Below are positions 44,076 through 52,304 of a stretch of 64,000 nt of DNA, piece after piece. This DNA is from Hymenobacter crusticola. GTDB taxonomy: Bacteria; Bacteroidota; Bacteroidia; Cytophagales; Hymenobacteraceae. Position numbers and translations under genes: made by a program. Within the stretch, counting starts at the first letter, position 1. Each line of letters starts with the position of its first letter. The notes beneath the pieces are model-generated. The model did not search any database and had not been told where the DNA came from. It saw nothing but the letters and a program-made list of their open reading frames with translations. The stretch is taken from positions 1-64,000 of the forward strand of contig NZ_MTSE01000003.1 of NCBI RefSeq assembly GCF_002154225.1, in the 5' to 3' direction.

Positions 44076-44220
44076 AAGTAACGCAGCCACGAAGTAACTG
44101 CGTAATGACGTTCTACACAGTTGCGCAGGTGTCTCAGCACACGCTCCAACGCCTGACTACCCAGCGGCAGAGCCCTACCGGACGTTCGTACGCAGTTACT
44201 CCTTTTACTTCGTTACTTTT
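44076..44220. repeat. Long intergenic inverted repeat between arsS and glycosyltransferase
   Basis: Left arm 44076-44104 and right arm 44189-44220 are imperfect reverse complements. Each contains AGTAACG / GTAACTGCGTA-type units twice. The structure fills the whole gap and runs into the TTG start of the next gene. Confidence 0.78.
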
Positions 44221-44820
44221 TTGCAGCATTTACTTGTCTTTGCGCGCCATCCGGAGCTAGGTCGGGTAAAAACCCGGCTGGCGGCCACCATCGGGCCGGC
44301 TGCGGCCTTGGAGGTATACCAAGAGCTAGTGCAGCACACCCAGCAGGCCGCAACCGGGCTAACTGGCGTTGCGAAAACGGTGTGGTTTGCCGAGCCTACT
44401 TCCTCCCCAGCTGCGGCCAGCGCATGGCCTGACTTTGAGCAGCAAGGGCAGCCCTCCGGCGACCTAGGTCAAAAAATGCAAGCAGCTTTTGCCGCCGCTT
44501 TTCACCAGGGAGCCACCGCAGCCGTCATCATCGGCACCGACTGTCCGGGCCTGACGACTGCCCACCTAGCGGCCGCTTTTCACGCTTTGGCTGCGCACGA
44601 CCTGGTGCTCGGGCCAGCGGCTGACGGGGGGTATTATTTACTAGGCATGACGCGTTTGCACGCGGAGCTGTTTCAAAACAAAGCTTGGAGCACTGCCGAT
44701 GTGCGGGCGGCTACGCTAGCCGACGCCGCGCACCTAGGTCTGCGTGTAGTACTGCTGCCTACGCTACGCGACATCGATACCGCCGAAGATTTGGCTGCGT
44801 GGCGCGCAACTGAACAGTAG
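44221..44820 (+). CDS. TIGR04282-type arsenosugar biosynthesis glycosyltransferase
   Basis: A 199-residue nucleotidyl/glycosyl-transferase-fold protein (DUF2064 type). The N-terminal LLVFARHPELGRVKTRLA, the metal-site IGTDCPGLT (Asp at about 102) and LGPAADGGYYLLG are diagnostic. It is encoded right after arsS in many arsenosugar loci, where it is proposed to install the sugar. The start is TTG at 44221, directly after the inverted repeat; no better start is available. Confidence 0.85.
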   Translation: MQHLLVFARHPELGRVKTRLAATIGPAAALEVYQELVQHTQQAATGLTGVAKTVWFAEPTSSPAAASAWPDFEQQGQPSGDLGQKMQAAFAAAFHQGATAAVIIGTDCPGLTTAHLAAAFHALAAHDLVLGPAADGGYYLLGMTRLHAELFQNKAWSTADVRAATLADAAHLGLRVVLLPTLRDIDTAEDLAAWRATEQ

Positions 44821-44877
44821 CCGGGCAAACGCGCGCGACGTTTCCGCGTATGCAAGAGCTAACGTGAACTGTTCCTC

Positions 44878-45768
44878 ATGCCTGTTGCTTCCTACCGGTA
44901 CTCTTTTTTCCTCTTGATGTTGCTTGGTAGTGGGGCCTGTTCAACGGACAAACAAGAGCCCGAACACGTAGAAAACGCAGTAGCACCCACCAACGCCCTG
45001 CAAGAGCTCACGCCGTACTTCAATGCGCAGTGGGCCATGGACAAATTCTGGGAAGATAGCCTGGCCGAAGTAGCTACGTACGCGGCTGAACAAACCGTAG
45101 GCGCGGCAACCCAGCAGTTTGACTGCACCCTGCTCACGGTGAAAGAGGAATTCAGCATGCAGTACAACGTCCGGGCTGCCGACTACAAGCGGAAAGATTT
45201 GTATCCGGTAATGAAGGTGAACCAGATCTATTCGCTGCCGACTACGCCTTTGCCGCAGCACTGCCTCACCTCGTTGTTTTTTCGCCGCGACCAGCCGGTG
45301 CCGCTTTACAAACTCACGGCTTCGGCCCAGGATTGGAACGGCGTCACATTCAAGGCCATCACCGACGATGGGTTGCAGTACGTAGAATCGTATAGCTCCT
45401 GCCAAAGCCAGCCGGGTAGCGGCCAGCGTCAATTGCGTCGGGATGTGCTATTTGAGGAAGCGTTGCCCTACACGTTGCGCAGCTTGCGCTTCGAGCGGAA
45501 GCCGGCCTTTGGCGCTACTGTGCGCGCCGCCCAGGCGCCAGACGCGTGCCTACCGCCCGTCTACTATACCGCGCAGATTCGCGTCGCCGATGGCTTGGTG
45601 GCCGATACGGCAGAGCCGGCCTGGCGTGTGGCCGTAGTGCTAGCCGACCGGAAGGAAAATGTGTATTGGTTCGCCAAAAAATACCCCAATTTGCTGTTGC
45701 GCCAAACTACCTGGGACGGGCGCCGAATGACGTTGAAGGAAGTAAAACGTACGGCGTACGAAGGTTAG
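44878..45768 (+). CDS. Hypothetical lipoprotein
   Basis: A 296-residue protein with a clear lipoprotein signal (hydrophobic core FFLLMLLG, lipobox GSGAC with Cys at 21). The mature part is beta-rich with no recognised domain; four scattered Cys (about 82, 130, 185 and 224) could form disulphides. It lies 57 bp after the glycosyltransferase and may be co-transcribed, but nothing links it to arsenic chemistry. Not recognised. Confidence 0.7.
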   Translation: MPVASYRYSFFLLMLLGSGACSTDKQEPEHVENAVAPTNALQELTPYFNAQWAMDKFWEDSLAEVATYAAEQTVGAATQQFDCTLLTVKEEFSMQYNVRAADYKRKDLYPVMKVNQIYSLPTTPLPQHCLTSLFFRRDQPVPLYKLTASAQDWNGVTFKAITDDGLQYVESYSSCQSQPGSGQRQLRRDVLFEEALPYTLRSLRFERKPAFGATVRAAQAPDACLPPVYYTAQIRVADGLVADTAEPAWRVAVVLADRKENVYWFAKKYPNLLLRQTTWDGRRMTLKEVKRTAYEG

Positions 45769-45912
45769 CCGGAAGGGTGGTACCGGACCTAGCGTATGCA
45801 GCCGTGCCTGCCCGCAAGCTAGCCGGAAGGTATACGATTACGTACTGCTTCTGCAGTCAAGCTAGTAGCGCGGCGTACGAACGCGTTGTTTTAACTTAAC
45901 CATTGTTGTATT

Positions 45913-46188
45913 ATGTCGGGTCAAGGTCTCGAAGTATTTCTGGATGAGCTAGCTACCAGCAAGGAAACGGTAGCGCAAGCGGCGAGCTTGGGGCAGGTAG
46001 AGAAGCAGGATATCGTACAAATCACGGAACAAGGGCACCCTTGGTACGCCTACCTGCTAATTGTCATAGAAGTTACTCCCGTAGGCGTAAAGGCCTACTC
46101 CCCGCAACTCACGGGTGAGGAAAGCGTACAAATCCTTGCATTTCAGCAGTTTCAATGCGTTGGGCGGGCCGTTATAACACGACCATAG
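45913..46188 (+). CDS. Small hypothetical cytosolic protein
   Basis: A 91-residue protein with no signal or membrane segment. The core (about 31-75) alternates hydrophobic and polar residues, as in a small beta-barrel (DIVQITEQGHPWYAYLLIVI, then VGVKAYSPQLT). No family was recognised. It lies between the lipoprotein and the peroxiredoxin. Confidence 0.55.
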   Translation: MSGQGLEVFLDELATSKETVAQAASLGQVEKQDIVQITEQGHPWYAYLLIVIEVTPVGVKAYSPQLTGEESVQILAFQQFQCVGRAVITRP

Positions 46189-46390
46189 CTTGGCCACGTG
46201 GAAATAAGTGCCTACACAGCACGAAAAAATGCGGTTGTTCGTTTTACGCTTTCTGTAGAAGCGAAGCCTACCGCTGCACAAAGCAAAGAAGCTAGGTTGC
46301 CGTGAACAATGAGGCAACTCGTTAGTTTTGGGCGTGCTGAGGTGCTGCCTGTTTTGGGTGGCTGCGGCTTCATTTGTTACAATTTCTCCC

Positions 46391-46849
46391 ATGCTCCAAA
46401 TCGGCGATCAAGCCCCTGACTTCTCTTTAAAAACCACCGCTGGCGATACGTTTCGCCTGAGTGAACAGCGTGGCCAGCGCAATATTGTCCTGTACTTTTA
46501 TCCGAAAGACGACACGCCCGGCTGCACGGCAGAAGCGTGTTCCTTCCGCGACCAGTACGAGGAGTTTCAGGACCTAGGTGCTGAGGTAGTAGGCGTAAGT
46601 TCCGATAGCGAGGCAGCGCACCAAAAATTCACCCAGAAGCACCGCCTGCCTTTTCCGCTGCTAGCCGACGCCGGAGGCCAAGTGCGCAAGTTGTACGAGG
46701 TGCCACGCGCCTTACTCGGCCTGCTGCCTGGGCGGGTAACGTTTGTAATTGACAAGACTGGCGTAATCCAATATATTTTTAATTCAATGAGCCGGGCGAC
46801 CGATCATGTAGCTCAGGCAAAAGAAGTATTATTGAGGTTAGAGAAATGA
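46391..46849 (+). CDS. bcp: Thioredoxin-dependent peroxiredoxin, BCP/PrxQ type
   Basis: A 152-residue peroxiredoxin that reduces hydroperoxides. The peroxidatic Cys45 and resolving Cys50 are in PGCTAEAC, the CX4C spacing of the atypical 2-Cys PrxQ group. PKDDTPG and the conserved Arg in the GRVTFVIDKTG segment support the call. ATG at 46391 is the family start; a longer in-frame version from 46328 is unlikely. It is cytosolic and transcribed alone. Confidence 0.93.
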   Translation: MLQIGDQAPDFSLKTTAGDTFRLSEQRGQRNIVLYFYPKDDTPGCTAEACSFRDQYEEFQDLGAEVVGVSSDSEAAHQKFTQKHRLPFPLLADAGGQVRKLYEVPRALLGLLPGRVTFVIDKTGVIQYIFNSMSRATDHVAQAKEVLLRLEK

Positions 46850-46937
46850 AATTATAACTTGCGCTGCATGCCGACCTTCTGCCGCGTAAGTCCAGACCAG
46901 GTCGGCTTCCCCTAAGAACGATTTAAAGGACAAGTTT

Positions 46938-47972
46938 GTGGCAAAGAAGGCGTCAATAACCGATATAGCAAAACAGTTAGGCCTCTCGGTATCAACTATT
47001 TCGCGGGCGCTTAATGGGCATGATGATATTAGCGAGGCAACCAAAGCACGCGTTTGGGAACTGGCTAAGGAGCTGAACTATCAGCCCAACCATTTGGCGG
47101 CAGCTCTGCGCAAGGGCCGCAGCAATATGCTCGGCCTGATTGTGCCGCACATCAACGGCTATTTTTTTCCGTCGGTGATGGATGGTATTGAAGCCGTAGC
47201 CAGCAAAGCCGGCTTCAACGTGATGATGTGCCAATCGAACGAGGATGTGCGCCGCGAGAAAAAGAACATTGAGGCCTTGCTCAACGCGCAAGTAGAAGGC
47301 ATTCTGGTGTCGATGTCGCGCACCACGCACGAGTTTGAGCACTTTGAGAAAGTGCAGCAGCAAGGTATTCCGCTGGTGTTCTTCGACCGCATGCCGGAGC
47401 TCGCCCACGTGAATGCCGTCATCCTGGATGATTACCAGGGTGCCTACCAAGCCGTGAAGCACTTGGTTGAACAGGGCTGCACGCGCATTGCCCACTTTGC
47501 GGGGCCCCAGCACATGAACACCACCCGCAACCGGCACCTAGGTTACCTGGATGCGCTGCGTGCACATGGGTTACCTGCCAATGAGGAACTGGTATTCTGG
47601 CTGCCTAACTCCAGCCACGCTTCCGGTGAGGCAGGCATGAAAGAGCTGCTGAAGCTGTCGGAGCGACCCGACGCTATCTTCTCGTCTTATGATTTCCCGG
47701 CGGCCGGTGCTATGCGGGTGCTAAACGAGCACAACATCCGGGTGCCCGAGGATATTGCCGTGGCAGGCTTCAGCAACGAGCCCTTCACTACGCTCACCCA
47801 ACCTAGCCTCACTTCCGTCGACCAGCGCGGCGAGCAAATGGGTGAATCGGCTGTGCAGCTATTCCTGCAAATGCGCAAACGTACCGAGAATTTTCCTGCT
47901 CAACGTATTGTTCTGAAGCCCAAGTTGTTGATTCGAGATTCGTCTTTGCAGCTCGAGGTAAAGAAGAAGTAA
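46938..47972 (+). CDS. LacI-family transcriptional regulator
   Basis: A 344-residue LacI/GalR-type repressor. Helix-turn-helix at 6-25 (ITDIAKQLGLSVSTISRALN), hinge helix with YQPNHLAAALRKGRS, then a periplasmic-binding-protein-like effector domain (LGLIVPHINGYFF, VILDDYQGAY, DIAVAGFSNEP). The start is GTG at 46938. The effector is probably a sugar but there are no sugar-utilisation genes alongside, so its targets may be elsewhere. It is followed by a long hairpin. Confidence 0.92.
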   Translation: MAKKASITDIAKQLGLSVSTISRALNGHDDISEATKARVWELAKELNYQPNHLAAALRKGRSNMLGLIVPHINGYFFPSVMDGIEAVASKAGFNVMMCQSNEDVRREKKNIEALLNAQVEGILVSMSRTTHEFEHFEKVQQQGIPLVFFDRMPELAHVNAVILDDYQGAYQAVKHLVEQGCTRIAHFAGPQHMNTTRNRHLGYLDALRAHGLPANEELVFWLPNSSHASGEAGMKELLKLSERPDAIFSSYDFPAAGAMRVLNEHNIRVPEDIAVAGFSNEPFTTLTQPSLTSVDQRGEQMGESAVQLFLQMRKRTENFPAQRIVLKPKLLIRDSSLQLEVKKK

Positions 47973-48004
47973 GGCGGCTCTACCTAGCCCCAACGTAAGC
48001 AACT

Positions 48005-48094
48005 ACGCAAGAGGCCCATACGGCTATGCAAGAGTGCTGCCCCGCTCACGCGAGACTGGCAGTACAATTGCATAGCCGTATGGGCTTCTTGCGT
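48005..48094 (+). terminator. Long hairpin after the LacI gene (27-bp stem)
   Basis: Arms 48005-48031 and 48068-48094 match at 26 of 27 positions around a 36-nt loop. There is no clean T-run, so it may be a terminator or a processed structure. Confidence 0.65.
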
Positions 48095-48216
48095 GCGCGT
48101 GGCCGATTTGCCAGACAACGTTAACTGGGGTCGGAGGGAGAGGAAGCCCCACCTGTTGCCAAATCAACGAGCTGCCGCCTCTACGGCTAGCATTTTACGC
48201 TTACTACTCTATCTAA

Positions 48217-48783
48217 ATGGGAAATTTACTTACGGAATTATTAGAAAGTGCGCGTGTAGAAAGACGCATCGTTACGGTGCGCACAAATCCTAGCGAGCCT
48301 AGTCGCTTCGCGTTAGGCTATATCGTAGAGCACAACGACGAAACGGTGATGCTGAAGATGGTTAATCCCAACGGCTTGCTACACGGCGTGCGCGCGATCC
48401 GGAAGGGAGAGATTTTCCAGCTAGATTATGATGACCGGTATATCCGCAACGTGGAGCTCAAGGAAAACAACCTTGATAAGATATACGGGCGCGTAAAGAG
48501 CCCCAACTTTGTGGAGGAGACTTATTTGACCATGCCGGAAATCCTGACCAAATCGAAGCAGCTACGGCACGTTATCTATTTTCATACCTACTCGGGCATG
48601 AACTACTACGGCATGGTTTCGCGCCTCACCGACGACGAATTTATCGCTGATTGCTACAACGAGTACGGGGAGCCGGATGGCACCTCGGTATTTCGGCTAG
48701 ATGATATCAAATCCATCGTGTGGTCAGACGAGGATACGCGCGCCATTGAGTTGCGCCTGGCGCTGCGAAAGCAAGAACAATAA
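48217..48783 (+). CDS. Hypothetical protein with two similar beta-rich repeats
   Basis: A 188-residue protein, not assigned to a family. Two halves align: about 30-85 (FALGYIVEHNDETVMLK..., GLLHGVRAIRKGEIFQLDYD, RNVEL) and about 115-180 (MNYYGMVSRLTDDEFIADCY, EPDGTSVFRLDDIKSIVWSD, RAIELRL). The pattern of glycine turns and short strands is reminiscent of Sm-like or other small barrels, but that is a guess. It has no signal or membrane segment, and stands alone between the LacI and AraC genes. Confidence 0.7.
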   Translation: MGNLLTELLESARVERRIVTVRTNPSEPSRFALGYIVEHNDETVMLKMVNPNGLLHGVRAIRKGEIFQLDYDDRYIRNVELKENNLDKIYGRVKSPNFVEETYLTMPEILTKSKQLRHVIYFHTYSGMNYYGMVSRLTDDEFIADCYNEYGEPDGTSVFRLDDIKSIVWSDEDTRAIELRLALRKQEQ

Positions 48784-49184
48784 ATAAGGCACAGTGCCAA
48801 AAAAGCTAGGTAGTGTAACCGTTACGCAACCAGCGTACGGTTGCTACCAAGTGAACGAAGGCCAAAAAATAGGGCACCTAGCTTATCATAGCGTGTGGCT
48901 CTGGGGCAGAATTGTTTGAGGTGGCTATAAGGTCGCTCGGCGGAGTGAAGTTGAGGGTAGTCGAGTAGGGCATATAAGCACGACCTAGGTGGTGCGGCCG
49001 GGCAATGCCTCTACGAATGTGATAAGCTAAGGGTCTGTGTAGGAAGAGCTAGCTACTCTTTGGCTGGCAAGGAATGGGCTGCTGGAAGTGGACACCGAGA
49101 AGCTATCTAGGGCCGACGATAACTTGTAGCCACTTTTGCCTACTGCCACCGCCTATTTGCCCGCAGGATTCGTACAATTTTCCT
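48784..49184. other. Intergenic region before the AraC-type gene
   Basis: 401 bp with no convincing coding region. It contains one ACCTAGGT octamer (48983-48990). No clear promoter box or terminator was recognised. Confidence 0.5.
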
Positions 49185-50117
49185 GTGAAACCGAATTCTC
49201 TCGCTGCTTTTTACGACGCCTGTGCTCCTACGGAGTCCGCTGTTGGCGTCTTGCCGCCGCCAGACATGGGGCAAGGAGTAGGACATTTTAACGTGTTTTC
49301 ATTGGCGGACCTCCGCGGGGCGCCTCCAATGACGTTTACCCGACGAGCCTACCATAAAATTACGCTCTGCCGCGAGCGCAGCCAAGTGGAGTATGCCGAC
49401 CAGGCCCCGCACGTTGGCGCCAATACCTTATTTCTAGTGACGCCGCGCGTGTCCTACCGATGGCTGCCGCTCACTGAAACGCCCGCGGGCTATAGCTGCC
49501 TCTTCGACGACGCGTTTCTGCTACCCGCCCGAACCGGAGTGGTGCTGGCGGAGCTGCCGATTTTTCAGCCTGGGGCCTACCCGGTGTGGGCAGTGACCGA
49601 GGCCGACTGTGGGGCGCTTGAAGCCATTTTCCAGAAGATGGCGCACGAACTTGTATCAGGTTACGCCTACAAGCACGACCTGTTGCGCACCTACCTTTGG
49701 GAGTTGATTCACTTGGTGCAGAAGTTACAGCCGGCCCCCGCCCCGCTAACGACGCACAGCGCCGCCGAACGAGTTGCTACCCAGTTCACAGAGTTGCTGG
49801 AGCAGCAGTTTCCGCGTTTAAGCGCGCAACCGCCGTTGCGTTTGCGCACGGCCACCGACTATGCCGACCAGTTGGCTGTGCACGTCAACCACCTCAACCG
49901 CGTGCTGAAGGAAACGACAGGCCACACCACCACTGCCCTCATCAGCCGCCGCTTAATGCAGGAAGCCAAGCTCTTGCTGAAGCAAACTGCTTGGAGTATT
50001 TCGGAAATCGCCGACAGCCTAGGCTTTGCCGATGTCGCCCACTTCTGTACCTTTTTCAAGCGCCACGCCGACCAAACGCCGGGGGACTTTCGGCGTTTGG
50101 CCGTGTTTGGAGTCTAA
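49185..50117 (+). CDS. AraC-family transcriptional regulator
   Basis: A protein of about 311 residues. The N-terminal beta-barrel-like sensor part (about 1-180) is followed by the AraC DNA-binding domain (about 205-305) with two helix-turn-helix units: YADQLAVHVNHLNRVLKETT and AWSISEIADSLGFADVAHFC, then FFKRHADQTPGDFR. The start is uncertain: GTG at 49185 is used, and ATG at 49266 is possible. The next gene on the same strand is a short-chain dehydrogenase; AraC-SDR pairs of this kind are common and the SDR may be its target (inference). Confidence 0.85.
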   Translation: MKPNSLAAFYDACAPTESAVGVLPPPDMGQGVGHFNVFSLADLRGAPPMTFTRRAYHKITLCRERSQVEYADQAPHVGANTLFLVTPRVSYRWLPLTETPAGYSCLFDDAFLLPARTGVVLAELPIFQPGAYPVWAVTEADCGALEAIFQKMAHELVSGYAYKHDLLRTYLWELIHLVQKLQPAPAPLTTHSAAERVATQFTELLEQQFPRLSAQPPLRLRTATDYADQLAVHVNHLNRVLKETTGHTTTALISRRLMQEAKLLLKQTAWSISEIADSLGFADVAHFCTFFKRHADQTPGDFRRLAVFGV

Positions 50118-50235
50118 GATGTTTGAAATCTAAAACAGATGGGTTGACTGGCGAAGTTTACCGCCCGGCTACCTCCCAGACCTTTGGGGTGTACTTACTC
50201 ACTTCCCTTTTTAGGAGGCAATACCCACAGGCAAC

Positions 50236-50946
50236 ATGGCAAACAAGAAAATTGCGCTGGTCACCGGCGGCAACAAAGGCATCGGCTTCGAAATAGTGCG
50301 GGGACTGCTACAAGCAGGCTGTCGGGTGTACCTAGGAGCCCGTGAGGCAGCTAAAGGTCAGCAAGCTGCCGCGGAGTTGGCAGCCGAAGGCGACGTTCTA
50401 TTCCTCGAAATGGACCTAGCCGACCAAGTGACGCTCGACGCGGCGCTGGCGCACTTGCAGCGCGAGGAAGGCCACCTCGATATCTTGGTGAACAATGCTG
50501 GCATCAATGCGGCCGGTGACGGTTCGCCTAGCACGGCCGCCTTGCGCAGTGTGGAGCAAGCACTCCACACCAATTTCTTAGGCACGCTGGCCGTCACCCA
50601 AACATTTTTACCGCTGGTGAAGCAGGCCGCGGCAGGGCGCATTGTGAACGTATCCAGTCCGCTTGGCTCGCTCACCCTTAGTGGCCAGAACGACTGGGGC
50701 CTGCTAGGCTACTCTGCCTCGAAGGCCGCCCTGAATATGCTGACCCGGCAGCTAGCCTACGAACTGCGGGATACAGCCATCAAGGTAAACTCGGCCGCGC
50801 CCGGCTACACGGCCACCGATCTAAACGGCTTTGCAGGCACCGATACTCCTGCACAGGGGGCAGCAGAGGCCATCCGGCTAGCGCTCCTCCCGGCCGATGG
50901 CCCCACTGGCACGACCTCTTCTTCTGCTGGTCCCTTACCCTGGTAA
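50236..50946 (+). CDS. Short-chain dehydrogenase/reductase (carbonyl reductase-like)
   Basis: A 236-residue classical SDR. The cofactor motif TGGNKGIG is at about 10-17, NNAG at about 84, and the catalytic Ser (NVSSPLGS) and Tyr-x3-Lys (YSASK, about 159-163) are present. The C-terminus is short and Gly/Ser-rich. Similarity is closest to NADPH carbonyl reductases; the substrate is unknown. ATG at 50236 follows the AraC gene by about 120 bp. Confidence 0.9.
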   Translation: MANKKIALVTGGNKGIGFEIVRGLLQAGCRVYLGAREAAKGQQAAAELAAEGDVLFLEMDLADQVTLDAALAHLQREEGHLDILVNNAGINAAGDGSPSTAALRSVEQALHTNFLGTLAVTQTFLPLVKQAAAGRIVNVSSPLGSLTLSGQNDWGLLGYSASKAALNMLTRQLAYELRDTAIKVNSAAPGYTATDLNGFAGTDTPAQGAAEAIRLALLPADGPTGTTSSSAGPLPW

Positions 50947-51142
50947 GAGCGTGCCGATAGCGGCAGCTAGCAGCAGTCAATCAGCTAGGGCACTTTTGCT
51001 GGACCTCTTTAGGGTAGCAGTAGGCAATCTACGTCCAAAGATGCTCATCACTGTTAGTAGCACTTGGGTACTTCAGAATGCTCTGGTGTTTACTTTCGGT
51101 GGAATTGCGCGTATCAGCGGGTAACTACCTTTTATCACCCAT

Positions 51143-52150
51143 ATGCATGCATTTCGTTTTTTCGTGCTCCTAAGCTTCTTTTTGGGGCAGTTTTCTATGG
51201 GCCTTGCCCAAACTTCGCAAGTACCTACGACGCTCGATGCCACACTCGACGGCTATAAGTACCCGTATCCCATTGCCTACTTACCGCTGAAGCTAGAGCA
51301 CCAAACGGTGCGCATGGCTTACATGGATGTGCCCGCGAGCGGCAAAGCGAACGGGCGCACGGCGCTGCTGTTACACGGCAAAAACTTCTTTGGTGCCTAC
51401 TGGCGCGGCACTATTCAGGCCTTAACCAAAGCTGGCTTCCGCGTAATCATACCCGACCAGATTGGCTTTGGCAAGTCGGATAAGCCAGCCATTTACTACT
51501 CGTTTCACCAACTGGCCCGCAACACTAAGCACTTGCTCGATACCCTAGGTATTCGCAAAACGGTGGTAGTAGGACACAGCATGGGCGGCATGGTAGCCAC
51601 GCGCTTCACGCTGATGTACCCGGAAGCTACCGAGAAGCTAGTGCTGGAAAACCCCATCGGCTTAGAGGATTACCGCCAAGGAGTACCGTTCCAGTCGGTT
51701 GATCAGGCGGAAGCCACAGAGTTGAAAAGCACGGAAGAAAGCATCCGTAAGTACCACGGCAGCTACTACCCCAATGGCTATCCCGCCGCCCACGACGAAT
51801 GGGTGAAGCCGCTGGCCGCTCAAACCCGCCACCCCGACTTCCCGAAAGTGGCGTTGGCCAACGCCCTCACATTTGAGATGATCTACCAGCAGCCGGTGTG
51901 CTATGAGTTCAGCCGGGTGAAGGCACCGACCTTGCTCATTATCGGTCAAGCCGACCGCACGGTGGTGGGCAAAGGGCTGATTAAGGACCCGAAAGTGCTA
52001 GCCACCATGGGGCAGTACCCCGCCCTGGGTCAGCGCACGGCCGCGCAGATTAAGGGGGCCAAGCTGGTGCCCATTGAAAAAGTAGGCCACATTCCACACC
52101 TAGAGGCGCCAGCCAAATTCTACGAGGCTTTGCTGGCATTCCTGGGCTAA
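51143..52150 (+). CDS. Exported alpha/beta-hydrolase
   Basis: A 335-residue alpha/beta-hydrolase with an N-terminal signal peptide (about 1-22, ending GLAQ). The nucleophile is Ser146 in GHSMGG, the oxyanion HG motif is LLHGKNFFG, and the acid Asp lies in GQADRTV, with a late His in VGHIPHLEAP. It resembles haloalkane dehalogenase, epoxide hydrolase or C-C hydrolase relatives, but the cap residues do not settle which. It is followed by a 30-bp perfect hairpin. Confidence 0.88.
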   Translation: MHAFRFFVLLSFFLGQFSMGLAQTSQVPTTLDATLDGYKYPYPIAYLPLKLEHQTVRMAYMDVPASGKANGRTALLLHGKNFFGAYWRGTIQALTKAGFRVIIPDQIGFGKSDKPAIYYSFHQLARNTKHLLDTLGIRKTVVVGHSMGGMVATRFTLMYPEATEKLVLENPIGLEDYRQGVPFQSVDQAEATELKSTEESIRKYHGSYYPNGYPAAHDEWVKPLAAQTRHPDFPKVALANALTFEMIYQQPVCYEFSRVKAPTLLIIGQADRTVVGKGLIKDPKVLATMGQYPALGQRTAAQIKGAKLVPIEKVGHIPHLEAPAKFYEALLAFLG

Positions 52151-52223
52151 GGAATATGCTCCACAACGCCTGCCGGTCGGATGCCTAGGACGTCGGAGCG
52201 GTAGACGTGAAGGAGGAACCCTT

Positions 52224-52284
52224 AACCACCTAGCCCAACGGGGCCACTCTTACGGTAAGAGTGGCCCCGTTGGGCTAGGTGGTT
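52224..52284. terminator. Bidirectional terminator with perfect 30-bp stem
   Basis: Arms 52224-52253 and 52255-52284 are exact reverse complements, between the convergent hydrolase and GT2 genes. Confidence 0.92.
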
Positions 52285-52304
52285 TTAATACACTCGCCGC
52301 AAAG

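Noticed and set aside
49074..49184. Upstream part of the AraC frame as coding
   Set aside because: It is unlike AraC N-termini and rich in Cys, Pro and Trp with no start context.
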